A stretch of DNA of 64,000 nucleotides from Streptomyces sp. NBC_00525. GTDB lineage: Bacteria; Actinomycetota; Actinomycetes; Streptomycetales; Streptomycetaceae. Below the pieces are notes generated by a model. It saw nothing but the letters and a program-made list of their open reading frames with translations, was not told the origin of the DNA and searched no databases. Shown here in pieces: positions 24,325-33,394 of the stretch. Both the position numbers and the translations under genes were made by a program. The number at the start of each line of letters is the position of its first letter. Position 1 is the first letter of the stretch. Where the stretch lies: positions 3,348,001-3,412,000 of the forward strand of contig NZ_CP107834.1 of the NCBI RefSeq assembly GCF_036346595.1. Reading direction: 5' to 3'.

Positions 24325-25224
24325 ATGTACCGACGCATCATGGGCCTGCTCGCCGCGCTGGGCGCGGTCGTCGCGGGACTCGTCGTACTCCCCGCCACCA
24401 CGGCATCGGCCGCCGACTGCGCGGCCCCCTGGAGCGCCAACTCCGTGTACACCGGCGGCGGCACCGCCTCGTACAACGGGCACAACTGGACCGCCAAGTG
24501 GTGGACGCAGAACGAGAAGCCCGGCAACTCCGACGTGTGGTCCGACAAGGGCGTGTGCGGCGGGAACGACGGCGGCACGGACCCGGGCGACCCGGGCACG
24601 CCTTCCGACTTCGTGGTCACCGAGGCGCAGTTCAACCAGATGTTCCCCAACCGCAGTTCCTTCTACACGTACAGCGGGCTGGTCGACGCCCTGGGCGCCT
24701 ACCCGGGCTTCGCCAAGACCGGCAGCGACACCGTCAAGAAGCAGGAGGCCGCGGCCTTCCTCGCCAACGTCAGCCACGAGACCGGCGGGCTGGTGTACGT
24801 CAAGGAGCAGAACACCGCCAACTACCCGCACTACTGCGACAGCAGCCAGCCCTACGGCTGCCCGGCCGGCCAGGCCGCGTACTACGGGCGCGGTCCGATC
24901 CAGCTCAGCTGGAACTTCAACTACAAGGCCGCGGGCGACGCGCTCGGCATCGACCTGCTGGGCAACCCCTACCTGGTCGAGCAGAACTCCGCCGTGGCCT
25001 GGAAGACCGGCCTCTGGTACTGGAACACCCAGAACGGCCCCGGCACCATGACCGCGCACAACGCCATGGTGAACGGTGCCGGATTCGGTGAGACGATCCG
25101 CTCCATCAACGGCTCGCTGGAGTGCAACGGCGGCAACCCTGCCCAGGTCCAGAGCCGCATCACCAAGTACCAGGCGTTCGTGCAGATCCTCGGCACCACG
25201 CCCGGCTCCAACCTGAGCTGCTGA
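24325..25224 (+). CDS. Secreted GH19 chitinase 2 with CBM5/12
   Basis: 299 residues. Signal peptide 1-29 (RRIMGLLAALGAVVAGLVVL, cleavage after ASA), CBM5/12 32-78 with its Trp residues (WSANSVYTGG and AKWWTQNE), a Gly/Asp/Pro linker 79-95, and a GH19 domain 96-299. The catalytic acid Glu152 lies in SHETGG and the base Glu161 in YVKEQ; GRGPIQLSWNFNY is intact. It hydrolyses beta-1,4 bonds of chitin by inversion, outside the cell. ATG at 24325 has GAAGGAG 7 bases upstream. It is a tandem paralogue of the preceding gene and under the same boxes. Confidence 0.96.
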   Translation: MYRRIMGLLAALGAVVAGLVVLPATTASAADCAAPWSANSVYTGGGTASYNGHNWTAKWWTQNEKPGNSDVWSDKGVCGGNDGGTDPGDPGTPSDFVVTEAQFNQMFPNRSSFYTYSGLVDALGAYPGFAKTGSDTVKKQEAAAFLANVSHETGGLVYVKEQNTANYPHYCDSSQPYGCPAGQAAYYGRGPIQLSWNFNYKAAGDALGIDLLGNPYLVEQNSAVAWKTGLWYWNTQNGPGTMTAHNAMVNGAGFGETIRSINGSLECNGGNPAQVQSRITKYQAFVQILGTTPGSNLSC

Positions 25225-25241
25225 CCGACGAATTCACTCGT

Positions 25242-25283
25242 GTGGGGGATGCCCCCGGCCTCGTGGCCGGGGGCATCCCCCAC
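25242..25283 (+). terminator. Chitinase 2 terminator
   Basis: A perfect 19-bp stem (25242-25260 with 25265-25283) closed by TCGT; one of the strongest hairpins in the window, without a T-tract. Confidence 0.85.
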
Positions 25284-25360
25284 CGCGTTGTCAGTGGTGG
25301 CCTCTAGCGTCGGAATCGTCAGCGGCACAGGCGGTCGGCGCACGAGGAGAGGTCACCACG

Positions 25361-26503
25361 ATGGAATTCAGGATCGAACGCGGCGAACTGACGAACGCCG
25401 TGGCCTGGGCCGCCCGCGTGCTGCCCACCAGGTCGCCCGTGCCCGTCCTCGGCGGCCTGTTGCTGGAGGCGGCGGACGACGGGCTGACCATCTCCGGCCT
25501 GGACTACGAGGCGTCCGCCCGTATCGAGGTCGGTGCCCGGACCGGCCGGCCGGGAAAGGTCCTGGTCATGGGCCGCCGGCTGCTGGACGTGTGCAAGGTG
25601 CTGCCCGAGGGGCCGGTGGAGTGCGCCGTCGAGGGCTCGCGGTTCACGGTGAAGGGCGGGGACGCCGGCTTCGGCCTGTCGGTCCTCCCGCTGGACGACT
25701 ACCCCGCGCTGCCGCCGCTGCCCGAAATCCTCGGCGAGATGGACGGGCAGGAGTTCGCGGCGGCCGTCGCCGATGTGTCGGTGGCCGCCGGCCGGGACGA
25801 CACCCTTCCCACGCTCACCGGCATCCGCCTGGGCCTCGACGGCGAGCGGATGACCCTGGCGGCCACGGACCGCTACCGCTTCGCCGTCCGTACGCTCGAC
25901 TGGCGTCCCGCCTCGCACGGCGTCACGGCGGACGTCGTCGTCTCGGCCCGCCGGCTCAGCGAGATCGCCCGCTCGGTCGGAGCCCGCCCCGGTACGGTCC
26001 GCCTCGCCCTGGACGGCGGCTCGGCCGGCTTCGAGCGGGAGGGCATGCGCACCACGGTCCGGCTGCTCGACGGACGGCTCCCGCGCCACGACAAGCTGTT
26101 CCTGCTGAACGGGCCGGTCAGCGCGGTGACGGAGCTCGAACCGCTGATCGAGGCCGTGAAGCGGGTCGCGGTGGTGGCGGACGGCGACAGCCCCCTCCAG
26201 TTCGCCTTCACCGCCGACTCCGTCCTGCTCCAGGCCGGTTACGAGGACGACGTCGCCTCCCAGCGGCTGCCCGCCGCGCTTCGGGGCGCCGACGAGATCA
26301 CCGTCGCCTTCAACCCGTCCTACCTGATGGACGCGCTGGCCTCCTTCGACGCCCCGATAGTCCGGTTCCATCTGATGGGCCAGGGCCAGCGCGCCATGCT
26401 CACCGGGCACCCGGACCACGAGGACGCGGCCGCCGCCGCGGACGGAGCGGGGGACACCGTCCACCAGCACCTGCTCATGTCCGTCCGGCCGCTGGTCCAG
26501 TGA
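25361..26503 (+). CDS. DNA polymerase III beta-clamp paralogue
   Basis: 380 residues with the three-domain sliding-clamp pattern: ELTNAVAWAARVLPTRSPVPVLGGLLLEA, GRDDTLPTLTGIRLGLDG, TLAATDRYRFAVRTL, then FNPSYLMDALASFDAP. The true dnaN normally lies beside dnaA at oriC, which is not here, so this is an extra clamp. The end reads HLLMSVRPLVQ where DnaN ends near MPVRL, so the hydrophobic-cleft tail is changed. It stands alone behind the chitinases. Possible roles are a specialised clamp for translesion polymerases or a decoy; undetermined. Confidence 0.9.
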   Translation: MEFRIERGELTNAVAWAARVLPTRSPVPVLGGLLLEAADDGLTISGLDYEASARIEVGARTGRPGKVLVMGRRLLDVCKVLPEGPVECAVEGSRFTVKGGDAGFGLSVLPLDDYPALPPLPEILGEMDGQEFAAAVADVSVAAGRDDTLPTLTGIRLGLDGERMTLAATDRYRFAVRTLDWRPASHGVTADVVVSARRLSEIARSVGARPGTVRLALDGGSAGFEREGMRTTVRLLDGRLPRHDKLFLLNGPVSAVTELEPLIEAVKRVAVVADGDSPLQFAFTADSVLLQAGYEDDVASQRLPAALRGADEITVAFNPSYLMDALASFDAPIVRFHLMGQGQRAMLTGHPDHEDAAAAADGAGDTVHQHLLMSVRPLVQ

Positions 26504-26556
26504 GGACGGGGGCGCGGACGGCCGGCGACGGCCGCCCCGCCCGGCCCGGCGGCCCG

Positions 26557-28542
26557 TCAGCCGGTCTTCGTGTACGTGAGCTTCTCGCCGCTGGACGTGT
26601 TCTCACGGCTCAGCCGGCCGTCCGGGAGCAGGGTGAGCGTGGTCGGCGCGCCCGGAGAACAGGAGGCCGCGGGCTCGCCCTCCGTCACGGTGGAGGGGCC
26701 GATGTCGACCGACTCGCCCTCGGCGGCCTCCTCCGTCAGCGCCGCCTCGAAGACGCAGTGGTAGGTGCCACCGCCGGCGAGCGGGCCCTCGGCAGTCAGG
26801 GTGAGCACGGTTTCGCCCACCTCGCCCTGGCGGATGACCAGTTCACGGGTGGAGTGCCCGGTGGCGTTGTCGATGCTGCCGGACCAGGAGCCCAGGTAGC
26901 CCTCGGGGATGCCGCCCTCCACATCGACGTCCGGCGACGGGCTCGTGGAGACATCGGGGGAGGGGGAGACCTCCACGGTCTCGGTCGGGGTGGGGCCGGT
27001 CGAGCGGGTGGGCTTCGGCGCGGGCGCGTCGCCCCTGTCGTTCATGAGCGCGTAGACGGACCCGCCGGCCCCTATCGCGACCAGTACGGCGACGACGATC
27101 AGCGCGATGGTCGAGCCGCTGCGCCTGCGGGCCGGCTCCGGGGCGGGGGCCGGATGCTGGGTGCCGGTGGGGTAGCCGGGGCCGTACGGCGGTGTGGAGC
27201 CGGGGCCGGGCTGCTGCGGGAAGCCGTAGGGGTAGCCGTGGACCGGGCTCGGCTGCTGCGGGTGGCCGTAACCCTGGCCGTGCTGGGGCTGCTGCGGGGG
27301 GCCGAAGCCCTGGGCGTGCTGCGGCTGGACCGGCTGCTGCGGGTATCCGTAGCCTGGCGGTGGCGCGGGCACGGCGACAGGCGGCGGTCCGCTCGGCGGG
27401 GTGGCAGGCCCCGCCGGGGCGGGGAGCGCGTGGACCGGACCGGGCACGGGCTGCGCGGGAGCCTGCGGCGGGACGGCCGGCCCGGCAGGGGCGTCGAGCA
27501 CCTCGGTGGCGGGCTCGGCGGAGGGCGCTGCAGGTACGGCGGGCGGGGTCGACTTGCCGAGGAGTACGCCGCCATCCGGCCCGAACCCGGCCGGCACCGC
27601 GTCCTCCGGGTCCTCCGAGTCCAGCAGCTCCACCGCGTGCCGGCCGAGCTGGGCGATGAGCGCGCCCGGCAGCCAGGGCTCCGTGCCGGTGTCGCCGTCC
27701 GCCAGCAGCGCCAGCAGGTCGTCCGTGGACGGTCTGGCCCGCGGGTCCTTGTGCAGACAGCCCCGTATGAGGTCGTCGAGGCCCGGGGTGACGCCGGTCA
27801 GGTCCGGGTCCTCCTGCGCGATGCGGAACAGCAGGGCGTGCATCTCGTTGGCCGCGGCGCCGAAGGGCAGCCGCCCGGTCAGGGCGTACGTCAGCACCGA
27901 CCCCAGACAGAACACGTCGCTCGCCGCGCTCACCCGCTCGCCCCGCACCTGCTCCGGGGACATGAAGCCGGGCGAGCCGACCAGCGCGCCGGTCCGGGTC
28001 AGGCCGCCGTCCGTGACAGTGTCCAGGGCCCTGGCTATCCCGAAGTCGATGACGCGCGGACCGTCGATCGTGAGGAGGATGTTGGAGGGCTTCAGGTCCC
28101 GGTGGATGAGCCCCGCCGTGTGGATGTCCTTGAGGGCGTGCGCCAGCCCGGCGCCGAGAATGCGTACGGACCGCTCCGGCAGCGGCCCGTACGTGCCGGG
28201 GGCCTGCCCGGACGCGGCGCCGGACCGGCCGGAGACGGTGGTGTGCAGGGAGGGCCCGGCCACATAGCCGGTCGCGACCCACGGCACATCGGCCTCCGTG
28301 TCCGCGTCCAGCACGGGCGCGGTCCACCGGGAGCCCACCCGGCGGGCGGCGCCCACCTCCTGCCGGAACCGGTCGCGGAACTCCTGCTGGGCGGCCAGCT
28401 CCTCGCGTACGAGCTTGAGCGCGACCGTGCGGCCGCGGTCGGAGCGGGCCAGATACACCTGGCCCATCCCCCCGGCGCCGAGGCGCCCCAGCAAGCGGTA
28501 CGCCCCGATGCGCTGTGGGTCGGTGGACCCGAGCTTCTCCAT
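26557..28542 (-). CDS. Serine/threonine protein kinase, transmembrane
   Basis: 661 residues. Kinase domain ~13-285 with glycine loop GAGGMGQVY (22-30), Lys43 in ALKLV, catalytic HRDLKPSN (Asp149), DFG (166-168) and activation-loop end SPGFMSPEQ. A long Pro/Gly/Gln-rich juxtamembrane segment follows with imperfect repeats like GYGHPQQP and QGFGPPQQP. One membrane helix sits at ~477-500, and ~160 extracellular residues end the protein, with two Cys that may pair and no PASTA repeats. It phosphorylates unknown cytosolic partners in response to an external cue. It is convergent with the clamp paralogue and divergent from the GntR gene. Confidence 0.93.
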   Translation of the reverse strand: MEKLGSTDPQRIGAYRLLGRLGAGGMGQVYLARSDRGRTVALKLVREELAAQQEFRDRFRQEVGAARRVGSRWTAPVLDADTEADVPWVATGYVAGPSLHTTVSGRSGAASGQAPGTYGPLPERSVRILGAGLAHALKDIHTAGLIHRDLKPSNILLTIDGPRVIDFGIARALDTVTDGGLTRTGALVGSPGFMSPEQVRGERVSAASDVFCLGSVLTYALTGRLPFGAAANEMHALLFRIAQEDPDLTGVTPGLDDLIRGCLHKDPRARPSTDDLLALLADGDTGTEPWLPGALIAQLGRHAVELLDSEDPEDAVPAGFGPDGGVLLGKSTPPAVPAAPSAEPATEVLDAPAGPAVPPQAPAQPVPGPVHALPAPAGPATPPSGPPPVAVPAPPPGYGYPQQPVQPQHAQGFGPPQQPQHGQGYGHPQQPSPVHGYPYGFPQQPGPGSTPPYGPGYPTGTQHPAPAPEPARRRSGSTIALIVVAVLVAIGAGGSVYALMNDRGDAPAPKPTRSTGPTPTETVEVSPSPDVSTSPSPDVDVEGGIPEGYLGSWSGSIDNATGHSTRELVIRQGEVGETVLTLTAEGPLAGGGTYHCVFEAALTEEAAEGESVDIGPSTVTEGEPAASCSPGAPTTLTLLPDGRLSRENTSSGEKLTYTKTG

Positions 28543-28685
28543 GGTGTGCGGCCTCCCCCGTACGACAACACGCCGGACGGGGACGAGAATAGCGGCGTGG
28601 ATCGGCCCGCCGGGGCCCCTCCGGGGCTCCGGTCCGGTACGGCCCCGGTCTAAGGTGACCCGGTACCGAATGGGGGAGGGGCGCC

Positions 28686-29402
28686 ATGTGCGCGAGCGGA
28701 GCCGTCACCCGCAGCACCCTGCGGCAGCAGATCGCGGACGCGCTGCGCGACGAGGTGCTCGCCGGGCGTCTGCTGCCGGGGCGGGAGTTCACCGTCAAGC
28801 AGATCGCCGAGCAGTACGGGGTCTCCGCGACGCCCGTCCGCGAGGCGCTGTTCGACCTGTCCGCGCAGGGACTCCTCGAATCCGACCAGCACCGGGGCTT
28901 CCGGGTGCACCAGTTCTCGATCGCGGACTACCGGGCGATGGTGGAGGCCCGCGCCCTGGTCATGGACGGGGTCATCCGGGACGTCTTCCACGACCCCGTC
29001 CCGGAGCGGCGCGGCGACTACCGGGACGCGCTCGTCTCCGTACGGCGCCGGGCCGAGGAGGCCGCCCGCGCCGCGCGCGGCGGTGACCTGGATATCCTGA
29101 TCGGCTACGACCTGCGCTTCTGGCGGGAACTGGGCGGGCTCATCGGCAACGGGTACATCAGCGACTTCCTGCAACGGCTGCGCGTCCAGGCCTGGGTGTT
29201 CGCCGTGCCGTACCTGCGGGGCGACGCCGACCTGCGGAACTGGCTGTGGAACGGCCACACCGACCTGGTCGCCGCGATCACGCACCGGGACCGCGACGCC
29301 CTGCGGACGGCGATCGACGACTACAACAGCCACGCACTGGACTGGGCCGACCGCCTCTCCGAACCCGGCACGGCCGCGGGGGGCCCCGGAGCCGGTGGCT
29401 GA
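28686..29402 (+). CDS. GntR family transcriptional regulator (FadR/FCD type)
   Basis: 238 residues. Winged helix 10-80 with TLRQQIADALRDEVLAGRLL and EQYGVSATPVREALFDLSAQGLL, then a helical FCD ligand domain (~95-225) in which the metal-type residues lie around YDLRFWRELGGLIGN and HTDLVAAI. Such proteins sense small organic acids. The ATG is preceded by the purine-rich GGGAGGGG. The next gene is 107 bases on, and the regulated target is not evident. Confidence 0.9.
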   Translation: MCASGAVTRSTLRQQIADALRDEVLAGRLLPGREFTVKQIAEQYGVSATPVREALFDLSAQGLLESDQHRGFRVHQFSIADYRAMVEARALVMDGVIRDVFHDPVPERRGDYRDALVSVRRRAEEAARAARGGDLDILIGYDLRFWRELGGLIGNGYISDFLQRLRVQAWVFAVPYLRGDADLRNWLWNGHTDLVAAITHRDRDALRTAIDDYNSHALDWADRLSEPGTAAGGPGAGG

Positions 29403-29509
29403 ACCCCGCCCCGCTCGGGACGCAGGTCACGGGCGGCCACTGTGCGTGCGGTGCCCGCCGCATTACGCTGTCCCGACCACCGCACGCCCCCGTTGGAGAG
29501 CGAGACTTC

Positions 29510-30160
29510 GTGGCCTGTGACCTGTGGCTGGTCCCCCTCGTCGATGTGCTGTGCCAGAGCCCCGACAACCCGTTCGCCGAAGAGATCGCCCTCTACGACA
29601 AGGCCCTGGGCGAGGCGGGACTCCCGCCCGTCCCCGTCTACGCCTACATGCCGGGGCTGACCGGGGACGTGGCTCCGGTGGCCGGCTTCGACTACGACGC
29701 GCTGCATCTGCTGCGCCGCGCCTATCTGCTCCAGCTCAGCGGCCTCGCCGTCGCCCCGGTCGACGAGCTGGGCGGCGACTACGAGCAGTTGCTGGAGATG
29801 TTCGAGCAGACGGCCCGGCAGTCGCATCTGGTGTGGCACTTCGACCACGCGGGGGCATACGTCCCGCTCGACTTCGCCGCCCCCGTCTCCACCGACGACC
29901 TGCTGGCGGCGGGCGGCCCGCTCGGTTCGGCGCACGGGCTGCTGCGGGAGCTGGAGTTCGTCGCCCCGGCCCTCGGCATCGACCCGGCGAACCCGCCGGC
30001 CGCGCCCCTGCCGCCCGCCGCCCCCACCGAGCTGGAGGAACCGGCGAACTCCGTCCCGTACGACGACGATCCGTTCGCCCGCGAGCGCCACGTCTGGCTC
30101 GGCCTGCACGCGGCGGTCACCCGCAGCCTCGCCCAGGGCTCGATGATCGTCTTCAGCTGA
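29510..30160 (+). CDS. Conserved protein of unknown function
   Basis: 216 residues, soluble and acidic, with no family that I recognise. It opens CDLWLVPLVDVLCQSPDNPF and continues LYDKALGEAGLPPVPVYAYM, with mixed alpha/beta patterning and a Pro/Ala-rich stretch at ~165-185 (PANPPAAPLPPAAP). There is no signal peptide; the start of the protein is hydrophobic but too short for a helix. GTG at 29510 has GGAGAG (29494-29499). Codon use has the strong GC third-position bias of its neighbours, which supports coding. It is convergent with the SLATT gene. Confidence 0.65.
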   Translation: MACDLWLVPLVDVLCQSPDNPFAEEIALYDKALGEAGLPPVPVYAYMPGLTGDVAPVAGFDYDALHLLRRAYLLQLSGLAVAPVDELGGDYEQLLEMFEQTARQSHLVWHFDHAGAYVPLDFAAPVSTDDLLAAGGPLGSAHGLLRELEFVAPALGIDPANPPAAPLPPAAPTELEEPANSVPYDDDPFARERHVWLGLHAAVTRSLAQGSMIVFS

Positions 30161-30163
30161 CCC

Positions 30164-30210
30164 GGCCGCCCCGGAGCCCCGCACCGGTCAGCGCGGGGAC
30201 TCCGGCGGCC
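30164..30210. terminator. Bidirectional hairpin between unknown gene and SLATT gene
   Basis: Left arm 30164-30182 and right arm 30193-30210 pair over about 17 positions with two bulges. It overlaps the SLATT stop codon region. Confidence 0.6.
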
Positions 30211-30985
30211 GCTGCCGCGGCATGTTCGGCCGGCCCATCGACTGGAGCGGGAAGCGGTGCGTCGTACCCGGCTCGGGGCGCCCGTTCCCCGAGCCGCCGG
30301 AGACCAGGGCCTGCATCCCCAGCGGCGCGGGACCGGCCCGGAACTCCACCATCCAGTCGGCCGTCTCCGACCGGACCAGCTCCGTGATGTCCTCGGAGAA
30401 GCGGCGCAGCACGCCCAGACAGCGCTCGGTCGCCTCGCTCGCCGTCCCCTCGGTCGGCCCCAGCACCTCCCGTACGCACTCCGAGGACCAGTCGAACCGC
30501 AGCACCTGGAGCCGGCGCTGCACGGCCTGCGCCGTCGCCAGATTCCTTATCCAGCCCGAGGTCAGTCCGAAGTACCGGTCACACGCCATGCAGGCGGCGC
30601 CGAGCAGCAGCGACAGGTAGCCCCAGCCCGCCGCGCCCTCCAGCGCTCCCGTCAGGTCGAGCAGCGGCAGGGCGGCGCCCGCGACCACCCCGGCCGCGGT
30701 GCCCAGCCGCAGCGCCCTGGCGGCCCGCCGCTTCCACAGCCGGTCGTTCAGATACCAGTCGGCGGTGCGCAGGGCGTCCGCCTCCAGCCAGCGGTAGAGC
30801 TCGTCCAGCCGCTGGGACGGTTCGCCCCAGTCGCCCAGCGGGAACGGCTCCCCGGTCAGGTCACGGCCCCGCCCCGCACGGCTCCCGGCGCCGGAGCCCG
30901 TGCCGGAAGGAGCGGCCGCGCCCGCCTGACCGGGCGTGCCGGACTTGCGGGGCGGCACTTCGGGCTGCATCTCCGGCTGACTCAC
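30188..30985 (-). CDS. SLATT-type two-helix membrane protein
   Basis: 265 residues. A disordered Gly/Pro/Arg N-terminus (~1-45) precedes an amphipathic helix (SQRLDELYRWLEADALRTAD), a basic WYLNDRLWKRRAARALR stretch, two adjacent membrane helices (~95-135, with GWGYLSLLLGAACMACDRYF) and a long cytosolic coil (NLATAQAVQRRLQVLRFDW). That is the SLATT layout (SMODS and SLOG-associated two-TM), a family proposed to be pore-forming effectors in nucleotide-signalling conflict systems. No nucleotidyltransferase or SLOG gene adjoins it, so a housekeeping role is possible. GTG at 30985 is 7 bases from AGAGGAG. Confidence 0.7.
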   Translation of the reverse strand: MSQPEMQPEVPPRKSGTPGQAGAAAPSGTGSGAGSRAGRGRDLTGEPFPLGDWGEPSQRLDELYRWLEADALRTADWYLNDRLWKRRAARALRLGTAAGVVAGAALPLLDLTGALEGAAGWGYLSLLLGAACMACDRYFGLTSGWIRNLATAQAVQRRLQVLRFDWSSECVREVLGPTEGTASEATERCLGVLRRFSEDITELVRSETADWMVEFRAGPAPLGMQALVSGGSGNGRPEPGTTHRFPLQSMGRPNMPRQRPPESPR

Positions 30986-31365
30986 CGGGGTACTCCTCTG
31001 CATGCTGCATATAGCGACGCGTGCTCTCGACCGCGTACTCGACGACGGGGCGGACCCTGCTCTGCTCCCTGGCTGCTCCCTGCCTCCGGACGCGACGGGC
31101 AGTCCCCCGTGCGTAACCATGCGTGACGGGAAGTATGCGCGTGTGTACCGGGGCGCATGCCCTTCCTACCGCCGAATGGTGGGCCGTGGGATCGAAATCG
31201 CGGTATTCCCGCGTGCGTACGGCCTCTGGTCAGGTATAGGAGTCACGGCACCACTTCCCGGATCTCACTCGAAAGAGTTGCGTCCCGGCGGGTGGGGCGT
31301 ACCGCCCGGTGACCACGTAGGCTCGGCGTACCGAAACATTTGTCGTCGAAATGCCTGGAGTGACC
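30986..31365. other. Intergenic region, SLATT gene to ybaB
   Basis: A 380-base gap between divergent genes. It should hold both promoters, but I could not select convincing hexamers. No tRNA, repeat or supportable ORF is visible, and base composition is less GC-rich than in the genes. Confidence 0.5.
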
Positions 31366-31704
31366 GTGATTCCCGGTGGTGGTCAGCCCAATATGCAGCA
31401 GCTGCTGCAGCAGGCCCAGAAGATGCAGCAGGAGCTGGCGCGGGCGCAGGAGGAACTCGCCAGGACCGAGGTGGACGGACAGGCGGGCGGCGGCCTGGTC
31501 AAGGCGACGGTCAACGGCTCGGGCGAGCTGCGCGGCCTCGTGATCGACCCGAAGGCGGTGGACCCGGAGGACACCGAGACCCTCGCGGACCTCGTCGTCG
31601 CGGCGGTCCAGGCGGCCAACGAGAACGCCCAGCAGCTCCAGCAGCAGAAGCTCGGGCCGCTGACCCAGGGCCTGGGCGGCGGAGTGCCCGGCCTGCCGTT
31701 CTGA
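31366..31704 (+). CDS. ybaB: YbaB/EbfC family nucleoid-associated protein
   Basis: 112 residues. A Gln-rich coil [19 protein letters not shown] leads to the YbaB core [20 protein letters not shown], ending in a Gly-rich tail [11 protein letters not shown]. YbaB binds DNA as a tweezer-shaped dimer and is usually linked to recR, as here (next gene 100 bases on), suggesting a role in recombination or nucleoid structure. GTG at 31366 is chosen over ATG 31351 because GGAG (31357-31360) is 5 bases upstream of it. Confidence 0.92.
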   Translation: MIPGGGQPNMQQLLQQAQKMQQELARAQEELARTEVDGQAGGGLVKATVNGSGELRGLVIDPKAVDPEDTETLADLVVAAVQAANENAQQLQQQKLGPLTQGLGGGVPGLPF

Positions 31705-31804
31705 CCGGCCGTACACCCGAGGCCGCCGGCCGCATACCCAAGAGCGTACGTAGCCCCTACGGTACGTACCACGACTCAGCCGACTCAGTCAGGAAGGCGT
31801 TCCG

Positions 31805-32404
31805 TTGTACGAAGGCGTGGTTCAGGACCTCATCGACGAACTGGGCAGGCTGCCCGGCGTCGGTCCCAAGAGCGCGCAGCGGATCGCCTTCCACGTCCTC
31901 CAGGCGGAGCCCACGGACGTGCGGCGCCTCGCCCATGCCCTCCTGGAGGTCAAGGACAAGGTCCGCTTCTGCGCGGTCTGCGGCAATGTGGCCCAGCAGG
32001 AGGAGTGCGGCATCTGCCGCGACCAGCGGCGCGACCGTTCGGTCATCTGCGTGGTCGAGGAGCCCAAGGATGTCGTCGCGATCGAGCGGACCCGTGAGTT
32101 CCGGGGCCGCTACCACGTGCTGGGCGGGGCGATCAGCCCCATCGAGGGCGTCGGGCCGGACGATCTGCGCATCCGCGAGCTGCTGGCCCGCCTCGCGGAC
32201 GGCTCCATCACCGAGCTGATCCTGGCGACCGACCCCAATCTGGAGGGCGAGGCCACCGCGACGTACCTGGCGCGGATGGTCAAGCCGATGGGCCTGCGCG
32301 TCACCCGGCTGGCGAGCGGCCTGCCGGTGGGCGGCGACCTGGAGTACGCGGACGAGGTCACCCTCGGACGCGCCTTCGAGGGGAGGCGGCTGCTCGATGT
32401 CTGA
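31805..32404 (+). CDS. recR: Recombination protein RecR
   Basis: 199 residues, full length. A helix-hairpin-helix ([20 protein letters not shown]), a C4 zinc finger ([16 protein letters not shown], ~57-72), a TOPRIM domain with [12 protein letters not shown], and a C-terminal Walker-B-like stretch are present. RecR works with RecF/RecO to load RecA at single-strand gaps. A TTG start with AGGAAGG 9 bases upstream. It lies directly after ybaB, the classical pairing. Confidence 0.96.
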   Translation: MYEGVVQDLIDELGRLPGVGPKSAQRIAFHVLQAEPTDVRRLAHALLEVKDKVRFCAVCGNVAQQEECGICRDQRRDRSVICVVEEPKDVVAIERTREFRGRYHVLGGAISPIEGVGPDDLRIRELLARLADGSITELILATDPNLEGEATATYLARMVKPMGLRVTRLASGLPVGGDLEYADEVTLGRAFEGRRLLDV

Positions 32405-32496
32405 GGCGCCCGCCACCGCGGCTCACAAGGGCTTTATGTTCCGCGCGGTTATCGTCTACCCACCGTCTCCGACCGTGCACACGGGAGGTCTCCTCG

Positions 32497-33156
32497 ATGT
32501 CTGACGCCACGTTGAACACCGTCACCCAGGACCCCGGCGACTTCGCGGTCCAGATCGCCGACCAGATCAAGACGTTCATCGTCGCGGTCACCGAGGTGTC
32601 CAGGGTCGAGGAGCCGGAAGAAGCCGTTCCGGTGCTGCTCCTCCAGGTCTCCCAGCTCCTGCTGGCCGGCGGCCGGCTCGGCGCGTACGAGGACATCCTC
32701 CCCGACGAGCGCTACGAGCCGGATCTCGGCGCCGAGCCCGACGCGGACGGCCTGCGGGAGCGCTTCGCGGCCCTCCTGGAGCCGATCGACGTCTACTCCG
32801 AGGTCTTCGACCCGTACGAGCCGCGCAAGGCCCCCGTCGCGGCCCGTATCTCCGACGACCTGGCCGACCTCGTCACCGATCTGCGCCACGGTCTGGCCCA
32901 TTACGAGGAGGACCGCACCACGGAGGCCCTGTGGTGGTGGCAGTTCTCCTACTTCTCCAACTGGGGCTCCACCGCGTCGGCCACCCTGCGCGCCCTCCAG
33001 TCCCTGATCGCCCACATCCGCCTCAACCAGCCCCTCCAGGAGCTGGACGGCCTGGACACCGACCAGGACGCCGGCGACGAGGACCTGGCCGAGGAGGCGG
33101 GCCGCGTCATGGTCGAGGAGATCGCGGGCCCGCTGGGCCTGCGGCCGGTGAAGTAG
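32497..33156 (+). CDS. DUF5063 family protein
   Basis: 219 residues, acidic and largely helical, matching actinobacterial DUF5063 (FAVQIADQIKTFIVAVTEVS, then a Trp-rich EALWWWQFSYFSNWGSTAS). There is no known function and no membrane segment. ATG preceded by GGGAGG 7-9 bases upstream. It sits between recR and the aspartate-pathway pair; the 92-base gap before it and the 238-base gap after it suggest a single-gene unit. Confidence 0.8.
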   Translation: MSDATLNTVTQDPGDFAVQIADQIKTFIVAVTEVSRVEEPEEAVPVLLLQVSQLLLAGGRLGAYEDILPDERYEPDLGAEPDADGLRERFAALLEPIDVYSEVFDPYEPRKAPVAARISDDLADLVTDLRHGLAHYEEDRTTEALWWWQFSYFSNWGSTASATLRALQSLIAHIRLNQPLQELDGLDTDQDAGDEDLAEEAGRVMVEEIAGPLGLRPVK

Positions 33157-33394
33157 CGGGAGGCCCCGGCCGGCCTCCGGGGGCGGGTGCTCCACCGACG
33201 ACCGTGTGTGGCCTGGGCCACAAAGGGGAATGCGTACGGGTTCGGTGGGCAGCAGGGCGGTACGAGCGGTTCGGAGCGACACGCCGACGATCAAGTGGTG
33301 AGCGGGACATCTCACCATGTGGTACCAGCGGGGCGTTTCCGGGCTGCTCGTTAAACTGAGCCGACCGCAGTAATGGACTGAGCGAGGAGCGCAC

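Noticed and set aside
25240..28653. 1137-residue ORF across the clamp and kinase genes
   Set aside because: It overlaps two well-supported genes in other frames and its translation is Arg/Gly/Pro-rich with no domain.
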